Source of the DNA: Salvia splendens
Taxonomy: Eukaryota; Streptophyta; Magnoliopsida; Lamiales; Lamiaceae
Assembly (NCBI RefSeq): GCF_004379255.2
Contig: NC_056035.1
Span: 39,312,773-39,376,772 of the forward strand
Length of the DNA: 64,000 nucleotides
Direction: 5' to 3'
In this document: positions 23,201-32,600 of the stretch, one piece after another
How the letters are laid out: each line of letters opens with the position of its first letter
Position numbering within the stretch: the first letter of the stretch is position 1
Position numbers and translations under genes: made by a program
Notes under the pieces: model-generated
Databases searched by the model: none
What the model was told of the DNA's origin: nothing
What the model saw: only the letters and a program-made list of their open reading frames with translations

Positions 23201-23558
23201 CAGTCCCCGAACTCTAAATTTCTCCTCAGAAGTGAATGACGACGGACTGAGAGCAGAACTAGATCTCACCGAAGAAAGAAGAGAATTGGCGTGCATAAAA
23301 GCAGCCAAGTATAAGGAGCAAGTAGCCCGGTATTATAACCAAAGGGTGAAAAAGCTTCAATTTCAAGTGGGAGATCTCGTCTTGAGAAACAACGAAGTAA
23401 GCCGAGCAGAAAAGCTGGGCAAACTCGAGCCCACATGGGAGGGTCCGTATCGGGTGTCAGAAGTCCTCGGCAAAGGGTCTTATAAATTGACTCACATGTC
23501 AGGAGAACAAGTACCCCGAACATGGCACGTCTCCAACCTCAAGAAGTTCCACTTGTAA
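20295..23558 (+). CDS. pol: Retrotransposon Pol: reverse transcriptase, two RNase H domains, integrase
   Basis: 1087 residues counted from the first ATG; the same frame is open from the gag stop. RT: MCIDFTDLNKHCPKD, FLDLYKGYHQ, MPFGLKNAGATYQR, catalytic YVDD at residues 229-232, FLG. The Ty3-type RNase H follows (AASDQTISAVLV, TDLPLRQVL). A second, plant-type RNase H (WSGFVDGASNKMGSGAG, NNEAEYEALL, HCDSQVIVNH, RADTLSKLAS) is the mark of the Tat lineage. Integrase: an HHCC zinc finger (HEGSCGSHIG, CTKCQIH) and the catalytic triad in GIDIVGPLP, SDNGTQF and NGQTEVTNR. It ends in the usual TWHVSNLKKFHL. No stop or frameshift is seen, so it may be functional. Confidence 0.95.
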   Translation: MTEVIPEPNSMTVQLYEDDPSRTVKIGFAGTPLLREKTIQLLKEYKDVFAWSPLDMTGVPPEVITHRLNIDPSVRPIKQKQRLFAAERSQVIHDEVRQLLKADVLFEVKYPSWVANPVMIKKKEGGWRMCIDFTDLNKHCPKDCYPLPNIDKKVEALIGFEIFCFLDLYKGYHQVLMDEIDASKTAFITDFGIFAYKKMPFGLKNAGATYQRMVDKLFRHLIGKEVEVYVDDIVVKSKSTSEYEHNLKSTLDVLKKANLKLNPQKCTFLVDSGKFLGCWVSKDGLKANPSKVQVVQNMAMPKSIHDVQRLTGCLAALNRFLSQAAEKQLPFFKVLKKAPKFEWGAEQKKAFDELKSYLAELPILSAPTEAEVIFLYLAASDQTISAVLVREEGLKQLPIYFTSRALRGPETRYQPLEKIALALVNAARRLRPYFYAHKVCVLTDLPLRQVLTKPEASGRIAKWAIELGEHTIEYLPRKAIKGQALADFLAEAKFDQAIPVIAEQKNSANAELAQPLESEVEPPDCWSGFVDGASNKMGSGAGILLVAPDGHEVTYSLRFLFPTTNNEAEYEALLAGLQLAQSLLVKSLKVHCDSQVIVNHMLGTSEARDERMKKYLDKAQSISRSFSYFRIIRIPRAENSRADTLSKLASDPSSKAEELMHRSIDEAEVHSVSSSPNWMTPILQYLDQGQLPEDKREARKITCRALRYELHEGVLFRKSYLQPLLRCVGPEETDYILREVHEGSCGSHIGARALAKKVLRWGYYWPTMVQEAVQLVKKCTKCQIHANVPRMPQTDLYTMQSPWPFMQWGIDIVGPLPQAPRQMKFLIVAVDYFTKWVEAEPLATITSSKALDFVWKNIVCRFGIPHILISDNGTQFTDKTFKNWCQELNIQQRFTSVSHPQANGQTEVTNRILVKGLKARLEQAKGQWVENLPQVLWSYRTTPKTSNGETPYSLVYGTEAVIPVEIGVPSPRTLNFSSEVNDDGLRAELDLTEERRELACIKAAKYKEQVARYYNQRVKKLQFQVGDLVLRNNEVSRAEKLGKLEPTWEGPYRVSEVLGKGSYKLTHMSGEQVPRTWHVSNLKKFHL

Positions 23559-23802
23559 GAGACAAGGTCCGGTCAGTCTGTCTTGTGTCTAGTTCGGTCA
23601 TAGGGGTACATGTTTTTATTTGTTTGTTTTTTACTTGTACCTTTTACTTGTCGTTTTATAAAAGGTTTAAAGTTTTTTTCTTTCATCTTTTTCATTTTTT
23701 CTCTATTTGTTTTGTCTCTATGTGCTTGTCGTCTCTTACAAATGGTACCAAGGTATATCGTTCTTTAAAGACTGATCCCCTTTTTAGATCGATTATTAAA
23801 GA

Positions 23803-24065
23803 CTATTGTGAGTCCAAGCTTCCAAGGAGGATACAAGACCACAATTCAGCTTAACAAGCAGTCCGTCTGAAACGAACTGCAATAAGCCAACGATTGTGAG
23901 TCCAAGCTTCCAAGGAGGATACAAGACCGCAATTCAGCTTAACAAGCACTTCGTCTGAAACGAACTGCAATAAGCCAACGATTGTGAGTCCAAGCTTCTC
24001 AGGAAGATACAAGACCACAATTCGGCTGAAGAAATAAGCACTTCGTCTGAAACGAACTGCAATAA
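23803..24065 (+). repeat. 88-bp tandem repeats in the Tat element (about 3 copies)
   Basis: Three successive copies of a unit beginning ATTGTGAGTCCAAGCTTC and containing CGTCTGAAACGAACTGCAAT. Tat elements often carry such arrays between pol and the 3' LTR. Confidence 0.8.
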
Positions 24066-24289
24066 GGGAAAGTCCGATCCACGCGATAAACCTCGCCGAA
24101 TTAGGACGACCAAGTTCGGTCAAAGAAGTTTACCTCATAAGACCGGGGACGACCATGTCTAGTCAAAGAGGTTTACTGCATAAGACCACTTCGGTTAACT
24201 GGGAAAGTCCGATCCACGCGATAAAACTCGCCGAATTAGGACAAGGGAAAGTTCGATCCCGGCGACAAAAATCGCCAAATTAGAACACA

Positions 24290-24510
24290 AACCAAGTCCG
24301 GTCAAAGATGTTTATTTCATCAGACCAAAGACGAGTCCGGTCAAAGATGTTTATTTCATCAGACCAAAGACGAGTCCGGTCAAAGATGTTTATTTCATCA
24401 GACCAAAGACGAGTTCGGTCAAAGATGTTTATTTCATCAGACCAAAGACGAGTCCGGTCAAAGATGTTTATTTCATCAGACCAAAGACCAAGTCCGGTCA
24501 AAGAAGTTTA
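24290..24510 (+). repeat. 39-bp tandem repeats in the Tat element (about 5.5 copies)
   Basis: Unit starts AGTCCGGTCAAAGATGTTTA and contains CATCAGACCAAAGACG. Copies differ by single bases (AGTTCGG in one). Since 39 is a multiple of 3 and the unit lacks stops in some frames, both strands show repetitive open frames; I treat these as non-coding. Confidence 0.85.
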
Positions 24511-24663
24511 CTTCATAAGACCAAGGACAAGTACGATGAAATTTTTTCGCTAAGCTGTAAATACAGTGTTAGAAGCGAAAACAAAATTTCATTTTTCAAA
24601 TCTTGTTCGGCATACAACTCCGCTACCCTACAAAATGGCGTTACGCTATTACAAAGGACTATT

Positions 24664-27514
24664 CTACTGTCCAGGGTTGCTGAAGTTAAGCCACCTATCT
24701 GCAAAATCCTCTGGAAGCCGAGTTCGGTTGTTCCGAGCAGATGAAGAATAAGTAGGTCGACGAGATGCTATCCTCGACCCAACGCCTCTTCCCCGAGCCC
24801 GAGAAGTCCTAACACCTCGGCGATGAAGAGTCTCTGCAATAAGCATCTGCTGATCTTGCTCGCTCATAGTCACAACTCCTCGGCGAATTTCAGTCCGTCC
24901 CTGTCTTGACGATTCCGGTTGCTCCTGAGCCCGTTCTCGTCTTGACGTTTCCGGCTGTTCCGGAGTTCGTTGTTGACTGGGAGTAGGATTTTGAACAAGG
25001 GAACCAGAGGTTTGATCTGGAGTGCGAGCATCTGTTGGCACGATATGCCGAAGGAATCTTTCTATGGAGGGGCGCCGAGAAAGAACAATGTTGTACCGAG
25101 AAGCCTAGCGCCGCAATGATTTCACAACTTGTTGGCAAGCCGAGCTCTCCAGCGCATTGTTCCTCCGGAGTACATGATATTCCTCCCACAGTTCGTCAAC
25201 TCGACTCTGAACATCTGATATGGTCACTCCCCCGCGCACACGGATGTAATCCTCGTACGCAGTCCTCTCAGCAATGGTCGTATTCAGCTCGGCCTCCAGA
25301 TCCTTCTTATCGGACTCTAAGTCCTTATTATCGGCCTCCAGCTTCACTAAACGAGCCAGAAGCTCGTCATTCTTCGTCTGATCGGCTATAGCTCTTTTCT
25401 CAGCTTCGTCTAAAGCCGAAGAGTACAGCCGTTTCCAGTGAAGTATCTCCATCTCCTTGAGTACAAAGCAGCTATATTAGTTCGGCAGCTGTACCGAGCA
25501 GATAGTAAAATACAACAGGAATAAAGGCGAGTACGAAAAGCTATACGAAGACAAGTGTAGAGAATTTTTCATTCACAAGGAAAATTTTTTACACTAGGAG
25601 GGCTTCAAGGCCATTTTACAAGGAAGAAACTAGACTAAGAGAAGGGAGACGAAATCATACTCCACCAGCTTCGTCTCCGGCTCCTTGGTCTGGTTCAGCT
25701 TCTTTCTCCTGAGCTACCTCAGCCTCGGCCTCGCATCCTGCCGGCCTCGCCTCCGCCTCCTGATCGGCTTCCTTCTCCGGATGCCCGGCCCGCTCGACTT
25801 CGGCCTCCAGCTCCAGCGGCTCGGCCTCACCCTCTCCGTTGTAAGTCGAAGCGGGTGAAACGGGTCCCACGGAGGCAAAGATAGCCTCCAGGTTCTCGTC
25901 CCGATCAGCTCGACAACTCCGGACTCGGTCTGCAGAAAGCAGGACCGAGGATGAAGCGAGCTCCTCAAGGAGCGGCAGATTCTGAAGCCGAGCTGCTATC
26001 TCTCGGCTGTACAGAGGCAGCACGACGTCGGCCCCCTGCTCGCCCTTATCGGCAATTAGCCTTACCAGACTACCGACAAAGGCCGAGAACTGGCTGCTCA
26101 AAAAGAGTTTCTCCGTGTAAACACGGAGAGCCTCCCCTTGGGCAACCACGGCAGCAGCATCCCTCCGTTTCGTCTGCTCCCGCTGGATGACGAGCTGGTT
26201 TTTGGCAAACTGAGCTTCATCCTGGGCCGAAATCCTAGCAGCTCTGGCCTTCTCAAAGTTAGCCTCAGCCTGTTCGGCCCGATGACAAGCAGCCGCCAAC
26301 TTCCTCTGCATCTCAGCATAGTCATTGGACGCTTTGGAGAGTTCGACGGCGACAAGCTTGGAGAGCATATCGTTCCTCTGAAAATGAATAAAGAAAAAAG
26401 TCAACAAAGGGGCCACAAAAAATACAAGAAAAAAGCAAGGCCAGAAAATCAAGAAGAGAATTCACCTCGGCGAAGTCCGTGGGCCATAAAAACGGCTCAC
26501 AGATATGTTCCGAAGGAGGCGCCAAGACCACGTCTTTCTCTGGCGCTCTCGGGGGCTTCTGGGCCTTCCCCTTCCCCTTTGCCGAAGTCGACTCCGGCTT
26601 CTTCGGATCCGAAGAGGTTTTTTGCCTTTTCGGAGTCCTCTCGGCATCAGACGCCGAGCTGGTGGTTTTCGGCCTCTCCGGCTCCTTGGACTCCGAAGAT
26701 TTGCGGCTAGCCTTATTCAGCATGTACACTGCCAAAAAGCAAGAAAGCAAAGTCAGATTTTCTTCGTTAAAGCAGTAGAGCATAAAGATAAAGAGAAATC
26801 CTCACCCTCGGCCTCTTCGTCCGAAGACGAGATGTCGAACACGACGTCGCCCTTGACGAGCTCAGACTCCGTGTATTGTTTCCTAACTATGGGAATCTTG
26901 TTGAGCTCGCCATCGAGCTCGTCCAACGGTTCAGGCCGAGGATGACGGATAACGGACTCCGGCCCTCTCCAGGGAAAACTAGGAGCCGCGGTCCTATTAT
27001 AGTAGAAGAAGCGATTTTGCCACTTCGGCCACTTCGTTTTACAAAAGGCCCTAAAGGGCTGTAAGGGGATCAAGTAAAACCAAGACCCCTTCCTCTTAAA
27101 TTGAAAGAATTTAAGGATCGCCTTCAAAGACAAATCCCTTCCTAACCTACGGAGTTCGGCAGCGAAGGCCGACAAGTGCCTCCAAGAGTTCGGAGTCACC
27201 TGGCCTAAAGGAAGCTGAAAAAAATCTAGTAAATCTATAAAGGCAGAAGGGAGGGGGAAACGAAGCCCGCATTCTAAGCAGGCCTCGTACACGGTGGCGT
27301 AACCCTCCGGCGGGGAGTCAGCTCTATGATCACCGTCAGGTACCACCGCCCTCCCCCCAGGAAAAAAGTATTTTTCGGGTAGGGATATCACAGTATCCTT
27401 ACTCAAAATACTATGGAAATACTCTACGGTCTTCTCCCCGGACTCTTTCCGGCTAGAAGACCCCTTGCCCCCTTTCCTACCGCTACCCGACTCCGAAGAG
27501 GAAATAGAAGCCAT
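24664..27514 (-). CDS. Antisense multi-exon gene of the Tat element (gypsy-type transposon domain)
   Basis: Starts at ATG 27514. Exons read from splice signals and phase: 27514-26806, 26728-26466, 26377-25661, 25455 to about 25105, and about 25029-24664; the 4/5 junction is unresolved. The first three joins keep frame (donors GTGAGG, GTGAAT, GTATGA; acceptors TTGGCAG, TTTTCAG, ACTCAAG). Exon 1 has the putative gypsy-type transposon domain seen in plant LTR elements (LRFPLPSAFIDLLDFFQLPLGQVTPNSW, cited here as LLDFFQLPLGQ and PNSWRHLSAF; then KGSWFYL). Exon 2 is rich in Lys, Pro and Ser, nuclear-protein-like. Exons 3-4 are long coiled coil (AEQAEANFEKARAARISAQ; LEADNKDLESDKKDLEAEL). Antisense ORFs of unknown function between pol and the 3' LTR are known in Tat relatives such as Grande. 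Confidence 0.65.
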
Positions 27515-27830
27515 TTTTCTTACTTTTTGAAGGTGAAGAAAGTCTGAAGAAGCTCTTGAAAGCGGAAGAAAATTTCTCGAGAAAGAGAGAGTATAGAAGA
27601 CGCAACAGCAAAAGTGTTCAAATGAGGAAGAAAGAGCATATTTATCAGATTCGGGAAAGATTTCGAAATCGTTGCGCCGTTTCGAATCCCACCTTTTCAG
27701 GATTCAACGGCCGGATTTTACTGTCGCATTTAATGCAGGCACGCGCAAGGCACGTCCCCTGACGTCAGCCTCCCCCTTACCATTATCCAGAATGCCGAAG
27801 TGACTCACCTCGCCGAAGTGATTCACTTCG

Positions 27831-27847
27831 CTTTTCGGGGGGGGTAG
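27831..27847 (+). promoter_or_regulatory. Polypurine tract before the right LTR
   Basis: CGGGGGGGGTAG-type purine tract directly before the right LTR. It shows that the internal region keeps its normal orientation up to the LTR boundary and only the LTR itself is turned. Confidence 0.55.
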
Positions 27848-28445
27848 TGATGGATCCGCGAATTTCTGATGTTAGTAAATGCTGGTAGAGAATGAAAACT
27901 ACGACACAAAGAATTTACGTGGTTCGATTTACTGAAGTAAATCTACGTCCACGGGAAGAAGGGAGGGCAAGATTGTATTGCTTGATCTGGGATTACAGCT
28001 TACAACACAGACTTGCTATATGGTATTTTATCTCTAGAGAGCTTAACCCTTTTCTATCTGATCTAAGTTCTATTTATACATTGAACTAAGGTCGTGGTTT
28101 GCAGCCCCACTAACAAGATCGTGGGTGAGCAATAACTGCTCAATAACTGCTTCGTACCACTAAATAGATCGTGGGTATAGCGGAGGTCGTGGAGGCCTTT
28201 CATGAGTCCACTAACTCCTAGTTCGGTCGAATGCTGAGACCGAACTGCTGGACTTTACCGATCAGCTCTTGCCGATCTGAGAGGAGAGCTTGACTGGTCG
28301 GCTTTTACCGAGCTGTAGGCTGAGTCCGAACTCTTTGGTCGTGCCGAACTCTTTGGTGCCGAACAGATACTCTTTCTTGGGCTCTGGGCTGATGGGCCGT
28401 CACTGTTATTGGGCTTGCCATTAGGGTTTAGTTCGTACCCCATCA
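27848..28445 (-). repeat. Right LTR, inverted
   Basis: Reads TGATGGATCCGCG at its left and CGTACCCCATCA at its right: the reverse complement of 17509-18106, with the same 598-bp length. Its TATA box falls at about 28071-28078 on the minus strand, so its promoter points leftward into the antisense gene. Confidence 0.9.
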
Positions 28446-28450
28446 AACAT

Positions 28451-29624
28451 CGTTTCTATAATCCATATATTTATTTATTATATATTGCTATAATCAATAT
28501 ATGCATATAAGGTAATGGCATACGCTAATTACTTACATTAATTTATAGATTAAATTATATCAAAATTCTCTACCAAAACACATTAAAAATCTCCAAACAC
28601 GGAAAACCCTAAAAGTGTCGTCTTTGTCACCAATTCCTCTTTCCTCGTTCCGGCCACCATGGAAACTGTATGCAACAGGTTGCGCAAAGCCCACTTGCAA
28701 GGGTGCAGAGTGACTTCACCAATACCGTTGTACATGTATATTAAAGGTCCGATGCAGGGTGGGTATAATTAATTCATAAAAATATTAATTAAATTATAAA
28801 TTAATACAAAAGAAATCTTTATTATATAGTGTTATTATAATTTATACATATATGGCATATTGGCGATGATGTGATGTGATGTGATCGATTGTTAACTAAT
28901 TAGCAATATAAAATTAAGACCAATTTTTAACCATTAGATTATGAAATATAGTGGCTGGTATAATGCAAAGTGAATTATATTTTAAATTTAAATAATTATT
29001 AAATAAAATTAAAGGGTATTAATGTCAATTCTCTCTTATAAAAATTAATCTAAAATTTTAAATTTACGTAAATATCTCGATTTAAATTATTTTTTTGCAA
29101 AAAATATATCAAATTAAAGGTAATTTTATAAGGATTCTAACGAGATTTCAATTGCATATGTTCCGATGACGTTCAAATGATGAAATTTGATGATTTTTAT
29201 TTAAGCTTTCGTATATAAAAACATTTCAATATAATGCATGTAAAATATCAATAAAATTGGGTTGATATTTTCTATTACTTGTGTTGAGATTCTCATGTCA
29301 TTATGTTAATATAAAAAAACACGAAAATTATGATATGATAATAGAATGACGATCTTATCTTTTGTTGATATTTTGTATATTATTTGTTGAAATTCGTAAG
29401 ATTTAATTTTATCCACTTATTTTAAAATCTAAGGGCGTAGATATTAGATTATAATACTATAAACCATATGAGAAGATTCTATTGCCAATGATTAATTTAT
29501 AGATTCAAGAAATTATATTCCAAAACCCACTAAACTCAATTAATAGAAATTCCCATATTTAAAACTCTTTACAAACGCTAAACCCTAACCGGCCGTCAAT
29601 CCCTTTCTCTTCATTCCGGCGACC
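28451..29624. other. RRP12 upstream region with a duplicated start-codon segment
   Basis: About 28530-28680 resembles about 29485-29645: AATTTATAGATT..AATTATAT blocks, AAACCCTAA, then TTCCGGCCACCATGGAAAC against TTCCGGCGACCATGGAAAT. The upstream ATG at 28659 opens only 37 codons (stop near 28772). DNA between the two copies is AT-rich and without a gene. Confidence 0.55.
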
Positions 29625-32600
29625 ATGGAAATCGTCGAATCGGCACCGGATTTCTCTGAGGATTTCTCCTCCTCCGTACTCTCCCAGTTTGGCAACTCCA
29701 CCATCGAGCACCACCTCCGCGTCTGCGCGACCATCGGCGCCATGTCGCAGGAGCTCCGGGAGAAGCGCCTCCCCCTCACCCCAATCACTTACTTCGGCGC
29801 CACCTGCTCCTCCCTGGACCGCCTCGCGTCGAGCATCGACTCCTCCGGCTCCATTCTCGACGCCCTGCTCACAATTCTGTCTCTCGTCGTCGTCCGATTG
29901 CCGCCAGCTGTTTTGAAATCGAAGCATAGTTATCTCTCCGAGCTGCTGATTAAGATTCTCGGAGTGAAATCCGTGGGAGTTGAGGGCGTCGTTCCTGGAT
30001 TAAAATTCGTCGCGCGATTGGTAATTGTCAGCGAGAAGGAGTCGTGGGAAGACGTGGCGGAGCTTTACGGTGTTTTGATTGGTTTCATGACTGATGATCG
30101 CTTCAAGGTCCGGGAGAGTTCTATGTTTTATTGAATGTGTGATTAATTTATTTGTTTTGGTGGTTTGAGTTTTGATATTCTTAATTTGATTACCAGTTAT
30201 TTACCTTGGTTCCTTCCTTTGTGTAGTGTATGGCACCCTTTTTTGAAGTTAAACTTCAAAATTTGATCTTTTAAAACTTGCCATTTTTCCCTTTATGTCA
30301 TTTAAATTCCTACTAGCTTTTAGGAGGAAGCATGTAACCTATTTCTCACAATCATAAAATATTGTCTTGCCGGATTTTCTGTATTGATGTGGTATAGAAA
30401 CATAGTGGTAAAGTATGATGTTAGTTATTTTCTGATTTGGGATGACAAATTGATTATTTATAATTGAAGTTGATATATTTGTTTGGGTGTTTTAAGAATC
30501 TGAGTTGCATCTGTCACCTCTTATGTGTAATTTCTTCACCAACATTCTTTCAATTGACTTCTTGGGGCAATGATCGGATGATAAATGCAGGTACGGAGAC
30601 GGTCACATTTATGTCTACGTGATGTCTTGAAGTATTTCCAGTCAGCACCCACACTTTCTCCGTTGCTAGCATTTGCAAGTGAAGCCATAACTAATGTCTT
30701 TGTGAGGTTTCTTCTGCTTGCCGGAGGATCAAATGAAAATGTTTCAGAAGTTTCCGGAACAGCACGGAATGTTCTCAGAATTCTGGATGCTCTAAAAATT
30801 TGTCTTCCCTATATGTCATCAAAATCCACAGCAAACATACTGGAGCGCTTCAAGTCTCTCTTGACACTCAAACAGCGTGTTGTCACTACACCTATAACAG
30901 ATGGTTTAAAAGCCCTCTGTCTCCATCCGGGTTCAGAAATATCTGCTGAAACACTGCTTGATCTGTTATGCTTTCTAGCAAGCTCAGGCTCTCCAGAGGA
31001 CTCATCTGCTGATACCATGACGTTAACGATTCGCTTGCTAGACATTGGGATGAAAAGAGTTTACTCGCTGAACAGGCAAATATGTGTCATTAAGCTTCCT
31101 CTTGTTTTCAATGCACTAAAAGGTTAAACTTTTCCTTGTTCTATTCTCACTCAGTGCCTTACCCTTTTTTTGTTCCTATCTGTGTAAATATTGTCTTGTT
31201 TACAAAATTTTCAATATGCTGAAACTTCTATTTGGTACCTTTTGCTCAGATTTTTTGACTTCTGGACATGAGGAGTCTTTGGTAGCCGCTGTGACAACAT
31301 TGAAGAGCTTAATACATTCATGTATAGATGAGAACATGATCAAACAGGGTGTTGAACAGATTACTGCCAGTGCCAATTCAGTCATCAGGAAATCTGGCCC
31401 AACTTTAATAGAAAAAATATGTGCAACAATTGAGAGCCTGCTCGATTATCATTATGAAGCTGTCTGGGATATGTCGTTTCAGATTGTTTCTACCATGTTT
31501 GAAAAATTAGGTAGTTACACTTGGGTCATCCTGTTTTAACCACATTAATAGTCTGAACAATTCACATGGACTTTGTTTATGCTGATTTCACAATTATTAT
31601 GTGGTATACTCTCCTTTTGTGGATCCTTGGGGCGTATAGAGTTGCTACACCCCATGACGCATTAACCACTCAAATCCACCATATGAAATTGAAGTTATCT
31701 GTTTTTTTCCTTCTGAAATTTGCCCCTGTAATTTGATTGAAAGAGGATTGGCCTTGCAGGTAAGAATTCTGTTTACTTTATGGAGGGAACACTCAAGAGT
31801 TTAGCTGATATGCAAAAATTGCCCGATGGAGACTTTGGTTTCAAGAAAGAGGTAATATAACTCAACAATCTAACCAGAATTTCCTAATCATGTTGGCAGT
31901 GTTTGTGATACACTCTTCTACGGGCAGATTTCTGATTGTTCTTTGTATTGTTCAGTCTGTTAGTCACGTTTTGAATCTACATTCCTACATACGCGATTTA
32001 TTTTCTCCCTTGTATGTGTTTAGTAATGTCTATTGAGGTTCCGCTTGTATTAGTTTATTTATGCTGAAGTTGTTCAACGTAGTCATAGCTCTTTATTTGG
32101 CACTGGTTTGCAGTCTTGAATTTCATATAAGATTACCCCTTTTCTTGTTAATAAATTGCGAGTTACCAAATTGATTTTTGCAGTTGCATGAGTGTGTGGG
32201 AACTGCTCTTGGCGCTATGGGACCCGAGAACTTTTTGAGTCTTCTGCCTCTTAATTTGGGTGTTCCAGATCTATCTGAGAGCAATCTATGGCTGTTTCCA
32301 ATCCTGAAACAGTATATTGTTGGTGCTCGTTTGAATTTCTTTACCGATTCAATCTTACCCATGGCTACAGAGATGAAGCGGAAGTCAGCAATGGTATAAA
32401 CACCTTCCAGATTACTTTATTTGATGTTTTTTTAACTGAAAATGTGTGGAAATAATAAATAACTTGAAAAGTTGTTTTTAGCTCTACATTAGTTGATGAG
32501 ATAATCTTTGTTTTGTACTAATAGCATAAATCATTTATCTTAAGAGATTGAGGTTGGAATTACCTGTATCCAATTTTGTAACTATGGATATATGTAACGT

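Larger units (their letters stand above)
17509..28445 (+). mobile_element. Full-length Ty3/gypsy Tat-lineage retrotransposon with inverted right LTR
   Basis: An element of about 10.9 kb bounded by 598-bp LTRs (17509-18106 and 27848-28445) and by the exact 5-bp duplication AACAT (17504-17508 and 28446-28450). Order: LTR, primer-binding site, gag-protease, pol (RT, RNase H, second RNase H, integrase), tandem repeats, antisense multi-exon gene, purine tract, LTR. The second RNase H and the antisense gene are typical of the Tat lineage. The right LTR is the reverse complement of the left, not a direct copy. LTR similarity is very high: both short frames crossing the LTRs are identical in the two copies over the overlapping residues. 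Both large ORFs are open, so the copy looks recent. Confidence 0.9.

Noticed and set aside
30181..30590. Possible extra coding exons in the first RRP12 intron
   Set aside because: AT-rich, stops in all frames, and the flanking exons already join in phase at GT-AG sites.
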